NCBI RefSeq assembly: GCF_021462225.1 | Contig: NC_061812.1 | Coordinates: forward strand, 46,171,363-46,235,362 | Direction: 5' to 3' | Length of the DNA stretch: 64,000 nucleotides | Origin: Girardinichthys multiradiatus | Lineage: Eukaryota; Chordata; Actinopteri; Cyprinodontiformes; Goodeidae | In this document: positions 44,752 to 54,649 of the stretch, piece after piece | Position numbering within the stretch: position 1 is the first letter of the stretch | Layout: every line of letters starts with the position of its first letter | The notes under the pieces: model-generated | What the model was told of the DNA's origin: nothing | Databases searched by the model: none | The model's input: the letters and a program-made list of their open reading frames with translations, nothing else | Made by a program: the position numbers and the translations under genes

Positions 44752-45900
44752 CCACACTCTTTTTGGACATTAGATCTAAAACTGGACCTAATACGTACAC
44801 ACCAAATGTTCCTAAAACAAGCAGTTGAGAAAATGGAGGCAGGTTATAACCGATGTCTCCTTCTGAGCTTCATGTCACTGAGGTACAAGAAAACCCCAGG
44901 CCCAGATTTGTCAGGTTTCAGGCTGTGCAGCCTTATTTTGCTGCTCTTTTTCCTAGCAAGTTCATTTGGAGGGTTGACAGTGCAGCTGCACTTTCTCACA
45001 CCTGGTGTGCAATCAGGCTCATCTGGAAGCTTAAAAGGAGGAGGCTGCAGATCAGTCAATGGCTAAGTGTCAACCTTGATGGTACCTCCAGTCCTCTGTG
45101 CCTTGTTGTTTACTGACTTCTTTCAAAGAAATCTCTAACTTGTATTCTGTTCCTTTTAAGGTGCCTCGGTTACCTGAATGTTGTTCATGGACCGTCTTCC
45201 TTCACGGTCAAGCTCAGGTTAAAATCTCCATGTCTCCGGATCTGAGTCACACTTCGAGCTTCCGAGCCCAAGCCGACACCCTGTCCACCCTCCAACGAAC
45301 CAAACTTCCACCGACAAGCAAAACAAGCCGCCTCCTGGATCTGACACCCTCCAGGACCAAAAACTCCGGTCTCACTGTAAGCAGCTATTCACTCTCTCAA
45401 TTCCTCTCTGCTTCTGGTCAACTATCTTCCCGCTACTTCTCTAGAAGGTGAGGCTGACCCAGTCCCTGAGAATTCCTGCCACACCAAATATCATTGCTGT
45501 ACAAAAAATAAAACCCTTAAAACGATCAGCTGTCTAAAGTTTCTGTATGTGGATCAAAAGAATAAAAAAAACTGACAAGATTGAGTATAACAAACAAATT
45601 GACAAGCTGGGACCCCAGCATGTGGTGCTTACAGACTTGTGTTGGTCAGCTAATGGAGTCTGTTTCTGCTTAGCATCTTTAACCCCCCAAGTCATGAAGA
45701 TCAGAAATACTTTAACCCCTCCTCATGTGTCCCTCACAAAATGAAAGAGACAAAAATTGAAAGATTTAGGACTTGAGGCTGCAATGGTGCGCACCGCTAC
45801 AGATTGGACACAAGCAGATCACTACTTGGTGTCCAGGCAGACAGGCTACATGAAAATACCATTAAACTGAGTAGTTTACCCTAAAAAATGCCCGCAGATT
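44752..45900 (+). pseudogene. 2H phosphoesterase-like segment of plus-strand ERV Pol (split by an LTR)
   Basis: After protease the frame reads FWTLDLKLDLIRTHQMFLKQ (strand then helix). ELHVT follows with the first His-x-Thr at 44871-44879. The solo LTR 44909-45577 interrupts. Beyond it come KLGPQHVVLTDLCW and TPPHVSLTK with the second His-x-Ser at 45724-45732, and then DLGLEAAMVRTATDW in a shifted frame. Leaving out the LTR and one target repeat, the motifs are about 60 codons apart, against 63 in the minus-strand ERV. The order strand-helix-HxT-...-HxS is that of 2H phosphoesterases such as LigT, AKAP7 and coronavirus NS2. RT should follow but is lost at about 45905. The fold assignment is inference from motifs. 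Confidence 0.5.
44909..45577 (+). mobile_element. Solo LTR inside the plus-strand ERV, with AGATT duplication
   Basis: The insert starts TGTCAGGTTTCAGGC and ends CTGACA, with perfect TGTCAG/CTGACA inverted ends. It is flanked by AGATT at 44904-44908 and 45578-45582. AATAAAACCC near 45506 is a likely polyadenylation signal, which supports plus orientation. The 669-bp unit carries no internal genes. It interrupts the post-protease segment of the ERV. Confidence 0.9.
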
Positions 45901-45904
45901 ATAT

Positions 45905-46330
45905 TTTAAGCAACTTTAAATCTTCAGCATGCCTTCCTGCTCCTCATGATTATTCCTGGTAATACTTGTGAGTAATATAATCTTTGACACCTGTAAAAAA
46001 AAAAAGAAATTAATAGAGATACAAAAGTTTTAGTTCAGTTTTTTTTTTTCCAGTATTTTACAAGTGGGAGGGAAAACTCTACCACTTTCAGTGAGAGGGA
46101 AACTCAATCACTACCGCCTCTTCTTGATGTTCTTTCTTCTCTTCAGCTCTCAGGTTAGACTGACCTAGAGCTTTGCGTTCTCACACTTGGGGATTATTCT
46201 GCCCCTTCTGTTGTGTGATAAATTTGATCTTCCTTCCCGGTGTTTTCTCTTAGGTTTTCCTGGACCTCAGTGAGGGATCTCTGAGGAGCTTCTGTTGTCG
46301 CACACTGACTCCAGTGGTTACCAGGTGTTA
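45905..46330 (-). other. Integrase end and env leader with splice acceptor
   Basis: On the minus strand the integrase C-terminal tail is followed by a polypyrimidine tract and ACAG, with the acceptor AG at 45991-45992, then a short stretch with an ATG. This is the usual arrangement upstream of a spliced env, but env itself is cut off at about 45905. Confidence 0.55.
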
Positions 46331-47300
46331 CCTTTACCCTTGAGTCTCACCGCGTGTGAGGTTCTTTCTGTGACCTGGAATGGACCGGTCCACCTGGGTT
46401 CTGACCACTTCCTTTTGATCACCTACAGCAGGACCCACTCAGCTTCCGATGTGGTGGTGCCGGCTCTGGTCTCTGGTTCCGCTGGAATCTGTTTGGAGAA
46501 TGCTGCAACAAGACTGTGGAGAGATCTGTAATAATCACGATGAGACATAGACTGTTCACATTCATTTAGAAAAGGTAGCCTGGTTTGGGGACCTGGAAAT
46601 GGTCTCCCTGTCTGCAGTTCATGTAGAGTCAGACCATGCCTCTGATTCACAGAGCTTCTTACAGACATCAAGGCTAATGGCAAGGCTGTGACCCAATTCA
46701 TTTTGGTCTGTGCACAGATTTTAGCCAATTTGGTTTTGAGTGTCTGATTCATTCTTTCCACCTTTCCCTGGGAAAGGAATGTTTGAGCCCCAAAAACCTT
46801 TACACTTCTCTGAGCTCCTCGTTTTTAAAGTGGGTGCCATTGTCTGATCTTATCTTGGGGGGAAACCCATGTTTGGCAATGTAATGATTTATCAAACACT
46901 TTACCACAGACTTGCTGTCTTCTTTCTTTGTGGCCCAGGCTTCTGGCCAGCCTGTAAATGCATCCACACACACCAACAGATATCTGAACCCATTCACTCT
47001 TTCAGTCATATCTGTGTAGTCAATGATGATTTCTTTCCCTGCAATAGGATCCACTGGGAATTTCCCTGGCGCTGGCTTCATGGTAGGTTTGGCATTGAAC
47101 TGTCTGCAAATTTCACATGAGTTTATCCAATGCACTGCCATTGGTTTTAAAATAAGGATGCCACCAGTGTTCGAGATTTTTTATCATTTGTGTGGTCCCT
47201 ACATGCCCCATGCCATGGGCTTCTTCCAAGGCTGCTGTAGTGAGCCCTGGTGGCAGGATTGGACGTCCGTCTGGACTCCTCCAAAGTCCATTTTGGTCCT
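46331..47300 (-). pseudogene. Integrase of the minus-strand ERV
   Basis: The frames carry the zinc-binding domain (HGMGHVG ... CEICRQFN). They then carry the DDE core with IIIDYTDM (first Asp, about 47030), IRSDNGTHF (second Asp, about 46830) and SQGKVERMN (Glu, near 46755). The C-terminal SH3-like piece (KWSEPRWTGPFQV) lies at 46370-46410. The core frame ends at a stop at about 46800, and the rest is in shifted frames. Integrase inserts viral DNA into the genome. All three acidic residues are visible but not in one frame. Confidence 0.85.
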
Positions 47301-48013
47301 CACTGCCTCCTCTCGCCTTCCAAACTGACTTTTCTTCTGGTGAGGCCCCCTTTTGTAGTTTCCCCACTTTCTCCAGGGTGGGTTCTGGTGTCCACCCTAC
47401 CTCTGAACACAACAATATGTTTCTAGGTTGGTAACCAGCGCACTGCTTTGCCGCCTGGTCGGCCGCCTGGTTGCCCTGTGCTATTCTGGTGTTACTATTG
47501 TCGTGTCCTTTGCATTTAATAACCGCCATCTCCTGTGGTAGGAGCAGTGCTTCAGCCAACCTTCTCATTTCCTGTTCATGCTTGATGGGTTTCTGTCCTG
47601 CTGTTCTAAACCCTGTTCTCGACCATTGCTTTAGTTCCACATGCACTGCTCCTGTAGCATATGCTGAGTCTGTGTAAATGTTTCTGTCCTTCTCCTAATT
47701 CTAGGGCCGCTATCACTGCCAAAACCTCTGCTCACTCTACTGATTGTGTGTCTGTCAGTCTTTCCGCTTTCACTGTCACAAAGTCCGATCCTGTGTCCTG
47801 CACCACTGCATAAGATGCTTTAAGTCCTTCTGTATCATGTCTGAAACAGCAACCATCCGTATACAGATTTATAGCATCTGTCAGAGATGTGCTTTGTAGG
47901 TCTGGTCTGATTTTTTCATTAAACTCAACTTTTTCATGTGGTTCTCCTGACGTCATTCTGTCTGCCATGTTTATTTCTTCATGTGTGTATGTGATGTTAG
48001 GAGCTTCCAGCAC
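47300..48013 (-). pseudogene. RNase H region of the minus-strand ERV
   Basis: LYTDGCCFR (about 47850-47875) gives the first catalytic Asp. TDTQSVE then a stop (about 47735) precedes EVLAVIAALEL, which should carry the Glu. KCKGHDNSN and GNQAADQAAK (about 47440-47510) form the conserved C-terminal motif. Removal of the RNA strand during reverse transcription is its role. One in-frame stop and at least one frame change near 47690 break it. Confidence 0.8.
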
Positions 48014-48058
48014 CCTGCTCAGTCTCTGTTGTCTCAGTGGTGATAGTGTGAATGTTTT

Positions 48059-49350
48059 TTAGTTCACAAAAGCCACCACTCCATGTGATGTGAGAATATG
48101 AAGAGAGTGTCCCATAACTACATGGGCTGTTTTCTGGATTATTTTAGCCATCCCTGCTGCATGTCTGGTGCATTCATGATGTCTTTGTTCCATGTTGTCC
48201 AGCATTACACTTATGTACATAAGGACAGTCCTAGTACCCCCATTTTTCTGAAACAGCACCCCATTGGCTGTGTGTGCTGTTACAGAAACATCCAAATAAA
48301 ATTGCAATGTGTAGTCAGGGTGTGCCAAGTGTGCAGCGTGGGATAAGCTTGTTTTGAGAGTGATAAAAGCTTCTTCAGCTTCTCTGGTCCATTCCAAGGG
48401 GGCAGTGAGATTTCTCATGCCCTGTTTTTTCACTAGGTCTCTAAGGGGAGCTGTGAGATCAGTGTAGCCGGCGACAAATGATCTGCTGTAACCCGTAATG
48501 CTCAGAAATGACAGCATGTCTTTCACGAGTGATAGTTTGGGATGAGAAAGTACTGCAGATTGATGTGCAGGGGACATACCGGTCCCTGGCTGGGAGACCA
48601 CCCTGTCCAAGAAGTCCACCTGTCTTCTGCAGATTTGAAGTTTAGCTTTACTGACTTTATAGCCTGTCTTGGCCAAATGTCATCAACATACTGGATGAGT
48701 GTAGTATGCGGTGGAAGTGGGCAGTCCTGTAAGGAGTCTTTAAGAACTTGGTTAAAGATTCCTGGGGAGAGAGCAAAACCCTGTGGCAAACTAGTGTACC
48801 TATGTGATCTATAGGTGAAAGCAAAAATATCCCTGCATTCTTCAGCTAAAGGCAGGCAAAAGAAAGCATTTGCCAGGTCAATGCATGTAAACCATGCATG
48901 TTCAGGAGTAAGATTAGTGAGAGCAACATAAGGATTTGGAACAGGGACAGTAGGAGTGGACAGTGCTGCATTAACAGCCCTCAAATCATGTGCCATTCTC
49001 CATTTCCCTGTTCCTTTTTTCTCAACTGGTAAAATAGGTGTATTCCATGGGGTGGAGTCAGCCGACTCTAATACACCGGCATTCCACAGACCCTCAATTG
49101 TGTCCTTGATGCCCAGTTCAGCAGCGGGTTTATGAGGATATTGGGACCTCCAGATTGGTTGATCAGAAGTAAGCTGAAAAGTAATGGGAGTACAGTGTAT
49201 GAGGCCCACGTCCGTGGGACCTTCTGCCCAGAGTGTGGAGGGGATGCTCTGTACAACTGCAGCTGCCAGTGGGTGATCTGATTTTTCTCTACCATGATGT
49301 CTGTCTAACTGTACATGTTCCAGGGTGCCTACATCTGTGGAATGATTAAG
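48059..49350 (-). pseudogene. Reverse transcriptase of the minus-strand ERV
   Basis: The frame to 49209 and beyond contains QYPHKPAAELGIKDTI, KWRMAHDLRAVN, CIDLANAFFCLPL (motif A aspartate), SLPQGFALSPGIFNQ and QYVDD at about 48682-48696. After YVDD the frame jumps directly to AKTGYKVSKAKLQIC. About 25-30 residues are missing and the frame is shifted. The connection domain follows (48059-48676; ITGYSRSFVAGYTDL ... FITLKTSLS). Motifs A and C both survive, but the deletion next to the YVDD strand and the frameshift inactivate the enzyme. Wording is typical of fish gamma/epsilon-like ERVs. Confidence 0.85.
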
Positions 49351-50185
49351 AATGCGATGTGTTCCCTGAAGGTGAATAGGAGAGGTTAGGAGTGGAAGAT
49401 AGGTGCCAATCCTGTAGGGAGAGGGAGCGTTTTAATACACTTCCTAACTCACGTGCTTCATGTCCTGGATGAAGGGCTATAGAAACGTGCGGAACACCAT
49501 CAGACCACATTTTAAACCACCCTTCCTGTTCTTTGGATAACTTTACAGAGGCGACAACGCCCTCTGGAGCTACATAAATGTCAGTGGTGACAATGTCCCA
49601 CTTCTTACCCTCCAGCTTGTCAGCAAAGCTCTCCTGGTAGCATTCACAGTTATTTCTGTCATAAAACAGGGTGACATGTGGGGGGTCAGGAGGAGGGATG
49701 TAGGGTGCCAGGGTGGAGATCCAGGATTTCCACCGAAGGAATGAAGAGAGAACGCCTCTGCATGCTGTGGTTTCTGGGTGTAACAGGACCCAGTAAATGT
49801 CAGCCATAGGATCGGGCAAGGGCTGGATTAAGTACTGTCCAGATGAGAAGGAGGTGCTGCTGCCACAGGAAAGTCGGGTGCCATTAGGGAGGTTCACCTG
49901 TAGTCCATCAGAACCACACAGAATAGTTGCACCCATTTTCATCAATATGTCTCTGCCCAGTAAATTTACTGGTGTGTCTGTGGACACAAAGTAACTGTGG
50001 TTCAAAGTTTGCCCTCCTATTTCAGTTTTTAAGGGCTTGGTGCAAGGTAGGACCTGTTTAGCCCCAGAAAACCCCATGGCAGTGGTAGTCCTTGTGTAGA
50101 GAGTGTTGGGAGGGGCTTGTTTGATGGTTGAGCATGTAGCCCCAGTGTCCACTAGAAAAGGAAGACTTTGTCCATACACCGTCAC
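49346..50185 (-). pseudogene. Protease plus 2H phosphoesterase-like domain of the minus-strand ERV
   Basis: This 279-residue frame is in the same frame as Gag. Residues 1-115 are an aspartic protease with LVDTGATCS (catalytic Asp 13) and NLLGRDIL (74-81). Residues about 128-260 do not belong to protease or RT. A predicted strand IYWVLLHPE (130-138) leads into a helix (about 145-160) and then PPHVTLFYD with His170-x-Thr172. Further strands follow (IYVAPEGVVASVKL), then VPHVSIALHPG with His233-x-Ser235 and ELGSVLKR. That order and the two H-x-S/T motifs are the signature of 2H phosphodiesterases, which cleave 2',5' or 2',3'-cyclic phosphates. The end of the frame at 49346 results from a frameshift before RT. 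Confidence 0.6.
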
Positions 50186-50236
50186 GGACAGTAAGGGGTC
50201 CTCAGTCCCTCTGTCCGGGGGGTTCTGTGGGGACCC

Positions 50237-50239
50237 TCA
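50237..50239 (-). other. In-frame TGA between Gag and protease, possible readthrough site
   Basis: Gag ends with a TGA followed by GGG, and the protease frame (from 50185) is exactly in phase with it. Gamma- and epsilon-type retroviruses separate gag and pol by one in-frame stop that is suppressed at low frequency. Confidence 0.55.
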
Positions 50240-52444
50240 GTGGTGGTCCGGCCAGAGACCGGGTTCCTCCCAGGCTGGCAGTTGGAGTGAAGGCTGCTGC
50301 TGCTGACCTCCATGTGGTGGACCACCTCTCCCTCTGTAAGGGCGAGCTGCTGGTTTTGCAAAAGGACCATGCTGTCCATGTCTGCCCTGAGGAGTCCTGT
50401 AAGGACATTCACGAGCCCAATGACCTGGTTCCTCGCAGTAATTACATACATCAGCATTACTCGACCTCCGTGGTGGTCCTTGCTGGAATCCACGTCCCCT
50501 GGGCCCACCCCGTCCCCGGAAGCGACCAGCATGTACCTGAGGAGGACCAGAGGCCAGTAGCCACTGTGCAAACGTGTCCTGATGTTCAGGAAATGGAGGA
50601 GCCTGAGGTGGGTGAGACACAGCACCTTCATACGTTATTTTGGTAGGTTTATTTTCGTTTTTCTTGTCTCCTGCTTTCTGCTTAGCCTCTGCTAGCTGCA
50701 TTTTTAGTAATTGAGTTTGTAATGTTTTGAGCTCTTCCTCATCTTTCTTATTTTCCTCTCTTATTTTAGATAAATGGTGAATTAAATGACGGTCCCACGT
50801 TCCAGTGTCAGATCCTGGCAAGTCAGGATTATCTTCCATGTTGGTTTTAACCTGAGTGGGTAAACCCCGCAACACAGCATCCCTAAACCAATCTCTCTGT
50901 GACCCTTCTCTATCTGGATTGGTTCCTGTTTGTGTTTGCCACATGGATTTACATTGGTCCAAATATTCTCTGGGGTTAGTGTTGGGATTCCATTCGAACT
51001 TAGGAATGGTGCGCCCCCTGGTTACAGGGTATAGCTCTCTCAACGCGTCCCCTATGTCTTGGGCATGGAGAGATAAATGATCTGTATCTGGAAAGAGAAG
51101 GGAGCAAGCACTCGCTTAAACCTCTCTACAGCTGTGTGGTTTCATACAACGCGCTGCAATAGCCCGGTAATCCCCTAGAGCTAAAGTGGTGCCTGCAGTA
51201 AGAGAATCTAACGTTTGCAACCAAATAGAAGCACCCTCAGTTACGGGTGGGAGCTTGTCGCAGAGTGTGGTAAGATCCCCCAGGGAAAAAGGCTTGTATT
51301 TACACTGACCCCCGGACCCAGGTTGATGAAGGAGGGGCATCTGTTTTTTATAGAACCCAGGCTCCCCTCTTGATGCCACCTGACGGAGGACGCGTGGTTG
51401 CATGGTTTGAGTTTCTGGTTGGGGGGCACTGCGCTCAGGTGTGTCTTCTGGTGGTTCATGCAGGGTTGAGACGGCTTCATCATTTTCCTGGGCCTCACAT
51501 TCTACACTAGGAGTGGGTGAAGCCCAAGGAGTAGATGTCCGTGGTGGAAGTAATCTATGAGGAAGTGTGGCATCAGGCCGCCAGTCACCATACACAGCAA
51601 CAGTCACTGAGCCTACTTGCTTAGATGGGGCAGGTGTTGCCATGGTCATGCTTTGGGGTGAATAATCTGTGCAGGGTGAATGGGGTGAGGGATGGTGCTG
51701 AGATGGAGTTAAAGTTGGGATGGGAATTGTTACACCATCCAAGATTTCTTGCATTTTTCTTAGCTTAAACCCATCTGGGCTTACTTGAGTATAAGAGCCA
51801 ACAGAGAGTGCTTCAGAGCAAGCTGGGTCAGTTACAGACAGAGAGTCTTGTGATTCAGATGAGAAATAAATTAAGTCATTTTGTTTTTCTTGTGGAGCTG
51901 TAGGGGTGGGACAGTCGGTGAGAGCAGCCTGTAGGCTGGGCAAGCCACGAACAGTTACATGCCCTTCTTTGACGTCAAGTACAGTGTACAGCCCTGTGGG
52001 AGGAGATGTAGGAGGGGGAGGAGACTGGGCAGAACCAGTGGGAGGTGCAGAGGGTGGTGGCTTGTCAGCTACTTCCTTATTCCTGTCAGTGTGTGGTTCT
52101 GTATGTGTGGTGTCAGGTTTACCAAACATTGCATGTTTTCCTCCCTGCCATATTAACACCATTTGAGACCAGAAAGTCTCATCTTTTGTTGCTTTGTCTC
52201 TTAAATCTTTCCACTTGCCTTTAAACCATCCACTTTCCTTGCATTTCTCTTCTGCCAACTCCTTTTCTTTTTTAGCTTTCTTCATGTTCAGCCAAAACCA
52301 TCTTCCAACACTCTTTCTACTCTTTTTATCTTTTCCATCTCTCTCCACGTCCTCTTGTATTTTCTGGTTCATTTTCTTAATCAACTTTTCAGCCTGTTTT
52401 TCCTCCTGAGTCTGCTGTACCAAACCGGTGCCTCTGCACCCCAA
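50237..52444 (-). pseudogene. Gag of the minus-strand ERV
   Basis: Two open stretches in one frame (52444-51119 and 51115-50240) are separated by a single TAA at 51116-51118. The first 442 residues include a Lys-rich N-terminal region and a proline-rich stretch with PPPSAPP, a P(S/T)AP late-domain motif for ESCRT recruitment. The capsid-like part lies towards 51200. The second part has a major-homology-like stretch near residues 15-60 and a coiled coil (about 90-125, KIREENKKDEEELKTLQTQL). An RG-rich region precedes one zinc knuckle CNYCEEPGHWAREC at about 50405-50446. The frame's first codon at 52444 is TTG. An ATG lies at 52480-52482 in another frame, so a frameshift near the start is likely. 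Confidence 0.8.
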
Positions 52445-52482
52445 CCTGAGTCATCAATCTCCCTGTCAAACTCTCCTTCCAT

Positions 52483-53409
52483 CTTTATTCAGTTAAAATT
52501 CACTCGCTCCAATGCTTCTCAATCATACATCAAAACAGCAATCAGTTTTCTGTCCTTGTTAACACCGCGAGGTTGCCAGACAGATAACTGCATTCGGTCA
52601 CCTGCGATGAGAGTTGCTGAGACCAGCGCGTCTCTCCACTCAAACTATTTCTCACTCACTCCTCCTGGCAACGTCTGTATCACAGATTATATTTTCCGTG
52701 AACAGCTCATGTATTTTTATGTGTTTGTGTTTTGTGCAACTTCTATTTTTTCTGGAATGCACTAAATGCCGTCCAGTTATGACTAGTCTTGCTGAATCAT
52801 CCTATTTTCAGCTCAAAGTTCTCTCATGCTGGTCTTGTTATAAATGTCATTTATAACTCACAGTCATGCTCTCACTATTACTGGTCTCACAGATTCATAT
52901 GATCTGTTCACAGTAATTCATTGCTTCACAGGACTTATAGTATGTGCTTTGTGTATTATTACATCTGTAATCTGGTTTTATCGAGGCAGAACTCGCATAA
53001 AACACAGCAATCACACCATTTTATTTTTGCCTGGTCTCAGCATATAATCTTGACTTATATTTCACACAGCATTCGTAGCTTCCCAGACTACGGGCCTCAA
53101 ACCCAGCACAATCATGAATTTGTGGAGTTGGCAAACTCAGGAAAAAATCTTCAACCTCTTTTAGAACATTATTGTTATTATTGACCTCGTTCACTTTTTC
53201 TTACATTTCCTCTTAATAATAAAATTAGCAGAGTTTTCCACTTACTTGGACATAAGACACCATTTAATTTAGGCCTATCAAAAAATGCCAAAAGCAGAGT
53301 TTGATTAAACAGGTTCTGCTTACCTTATTTTGTAGTTTAGATGGGTACCCGGTGTCAGATGTCCGTTGGTGGATCTCTGTTTTATCCGAATCTCTCTGCT
53401 TTTCCCAAA
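52483..53409 (-). other. Leader of the minus-strand ERV
   Basis: About 0.93 kb between the primer site and Gag, without a coding frame I believe. It probably contains the packaging signal and splice donor, which I cannot place with confidence. Confidence 0.5.
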
Positions 53410-53427
53410 ATCACGTCGGGGTCCCCA
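53410..53427 (-). other. tRNA-Trp primer binding site
   Basis: The minus strand reads TGGGGACCCCGACGTGAT, which differs at one position from the complement of the tRNA-Trp 3' end (TGGTGACCCCGACGTGAT). It lies three bases from the LTR end. Confidence 0.8.
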
Positions 53428-53430
53428 AAT

Positions 53431-53855
53431 TGTTGGAGTTATTACCTAGAACTCCTGCGTGTTGGTTTGTTTTGGAAAAGCTATCGTATACTTTATAGTA
53501 AAAATAAAAACACAAAGACTGCGCAGTCAAGTTTTTCTGGCCGGCCAGAGAGAAACGCTGCAGCCCCATTGCTGCTCACCACAAACGCTTCTGGTCTCCT
53601 TTCCAGCTTCAGCAGTTTTTATTCAAAAGCAAGGCGTGTACATGCAAAGAAAAAACATACACTTTATCAGATGTCAGTTGAACTGTCTGTTTCCATATCT
53701 TCACTGTTGCCGGGCAAATTATATCTAAGTCAAACACACACAGAGGCCTGTTAGCAGGCCACTAAGTTACACAATACATTTTATTTCACACATTATTAAA
53801 CATAACTTGAGCATAGCAATTCAGACCCTATTAAGTATTTTAAATGTTTCCAACA
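53431..53855 (-). repeat. 5' LTR of the minus-strand ERV (425 bp)
   Basis: The plus strand starts TGTTGGAG and ends TTTCCAACA, giving TGTTGGA/TCCAACA inverted ends. On its own strand it contains TGAATAAAAACTGCTG, a polyadenylation-signal region, in the second half. The primer site follows three bases inside. Confidence 0.9.
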
Positions 53856-54640
53856 CATACCATCCACATGGACTTTATTGAACTAAATAGGGTAGGACGG
53901 CATAAATACTGCCTAGTAACTATAGATGCATTTTCAAAGTTGGTGGAAATCTTTCCCTGCAAAGGACCAGATGCTATAACGATGGCAAAAGCACCCACAT
54001 TTGGAATTCCAAGAAGGATTTATAGTGATAATGGAACACATTTTGTTAACAAAGTCATACAAGAACTTGGTAAATGTTTTAAGATTGACCTGAAAACACA
54101 TTGTAGTTACCACCCCCAGAGTGCAGGGTTGGTAGAGAGAACAAATGGGACAGTTAAAAGTAAGCTTAGGAAAACAATGGAAGAAACAAAAAGAAATTGG
54201 GTTGAATGTTTACACAGTAAAACTTAACATGAGAATAACCCCATCAGCTCAGAGTGGACTAACACCTTTTGAAATATTACATGGCAGACCTTATTATATC
54301 CCTGATCTACAAAAAGACCTAAAAGATCCACAAGATGCAACGTTAGCATGAGGGAGACATTACTGTCTAGAGACATACATAATGCTAATATGCTGCCAAA
54401 TGATGTTTCTGACCCCCTATAGGTTCCTGGTGATGTGAAATAAGGTGACTGGGTGTTGATTAAGACCATTAAGAAGAAAACGTGGTCTGATCCAAAGTGG
54501 GAGGGTCCATTCCAAGTGTTATTGACAACTTCCACCGCTGTGAAAAACGGGCTACCTGGATACACAAAGCACACTGTAAAAAGGTGAGCCTGTCAGTCTT
54601 TCACCCACAGGCCAGGAGGTGATAAAGTTAAACAAACAGG
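53856..54640 (+). pseudogene. Integrase of the plus-strand ERV
   Basis: The frame 53844-54227 reads IHMDFIELNRVGRHKYCLVTIDAFSKLVEIF in two steps, giving the first catalytic Asp. YSDNGTHFVN (about 54025) gives the second Asp, and SAGLVERTNG (about 54120-54150) the Glu. After frameshifts the C-terminal domain (GDWVLIKTIKKK, KWEGPFQV) lies at 54440-54520. It begins exactly at the LTR border of the inserted ERV, and the core is nearly continuous. The N-terminal zinc domain, RT and RNase H of this ERV are missing, deleted when or after the minus-strand ERV arrived. Confidence 0.85.
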
Positions 54641-54649
54641 CATTCCCGA

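Larger units (their letters stand above)
45905..53855 (-). mobile_element. Minus-strand gamma/epsilon-like ERV, 3'-truncated
   Basis: On the minus strand the order is 5' LTR (53855-53431), primer site for tRNA-Trp (53427-53410), leader, Gag, protease, a 2H-like segment, RT, RNase H, integrase and a splice acceptor before env. Env and the 3' LTR are missing; the element ends at about 45905 against the plus-strand ERV. At its other end it directly abuts integrase sequence of the plus-strand ERV (53856), so it inserted into that older ERV and a deletion later removed its 3' part. Several frameshifts and stops make it replication-defective, though many frames remain long. Confidence 0.85.

Noticed and set aside
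45905..45960. Target duplication linking 53856 (CATAC) to the other end of the minus ERV
   Set aside because: No matching CATAC was found at the left junction, and the 3' LTR is missing, so a duplication cannot be claimed.
46331..52444. Plus-strand ORFs across the ERV (for example 50227-50646, 51906-52166)
   Set aside because: These are shadows of the minus-strand Gag and Pol; they have no homology of their own.
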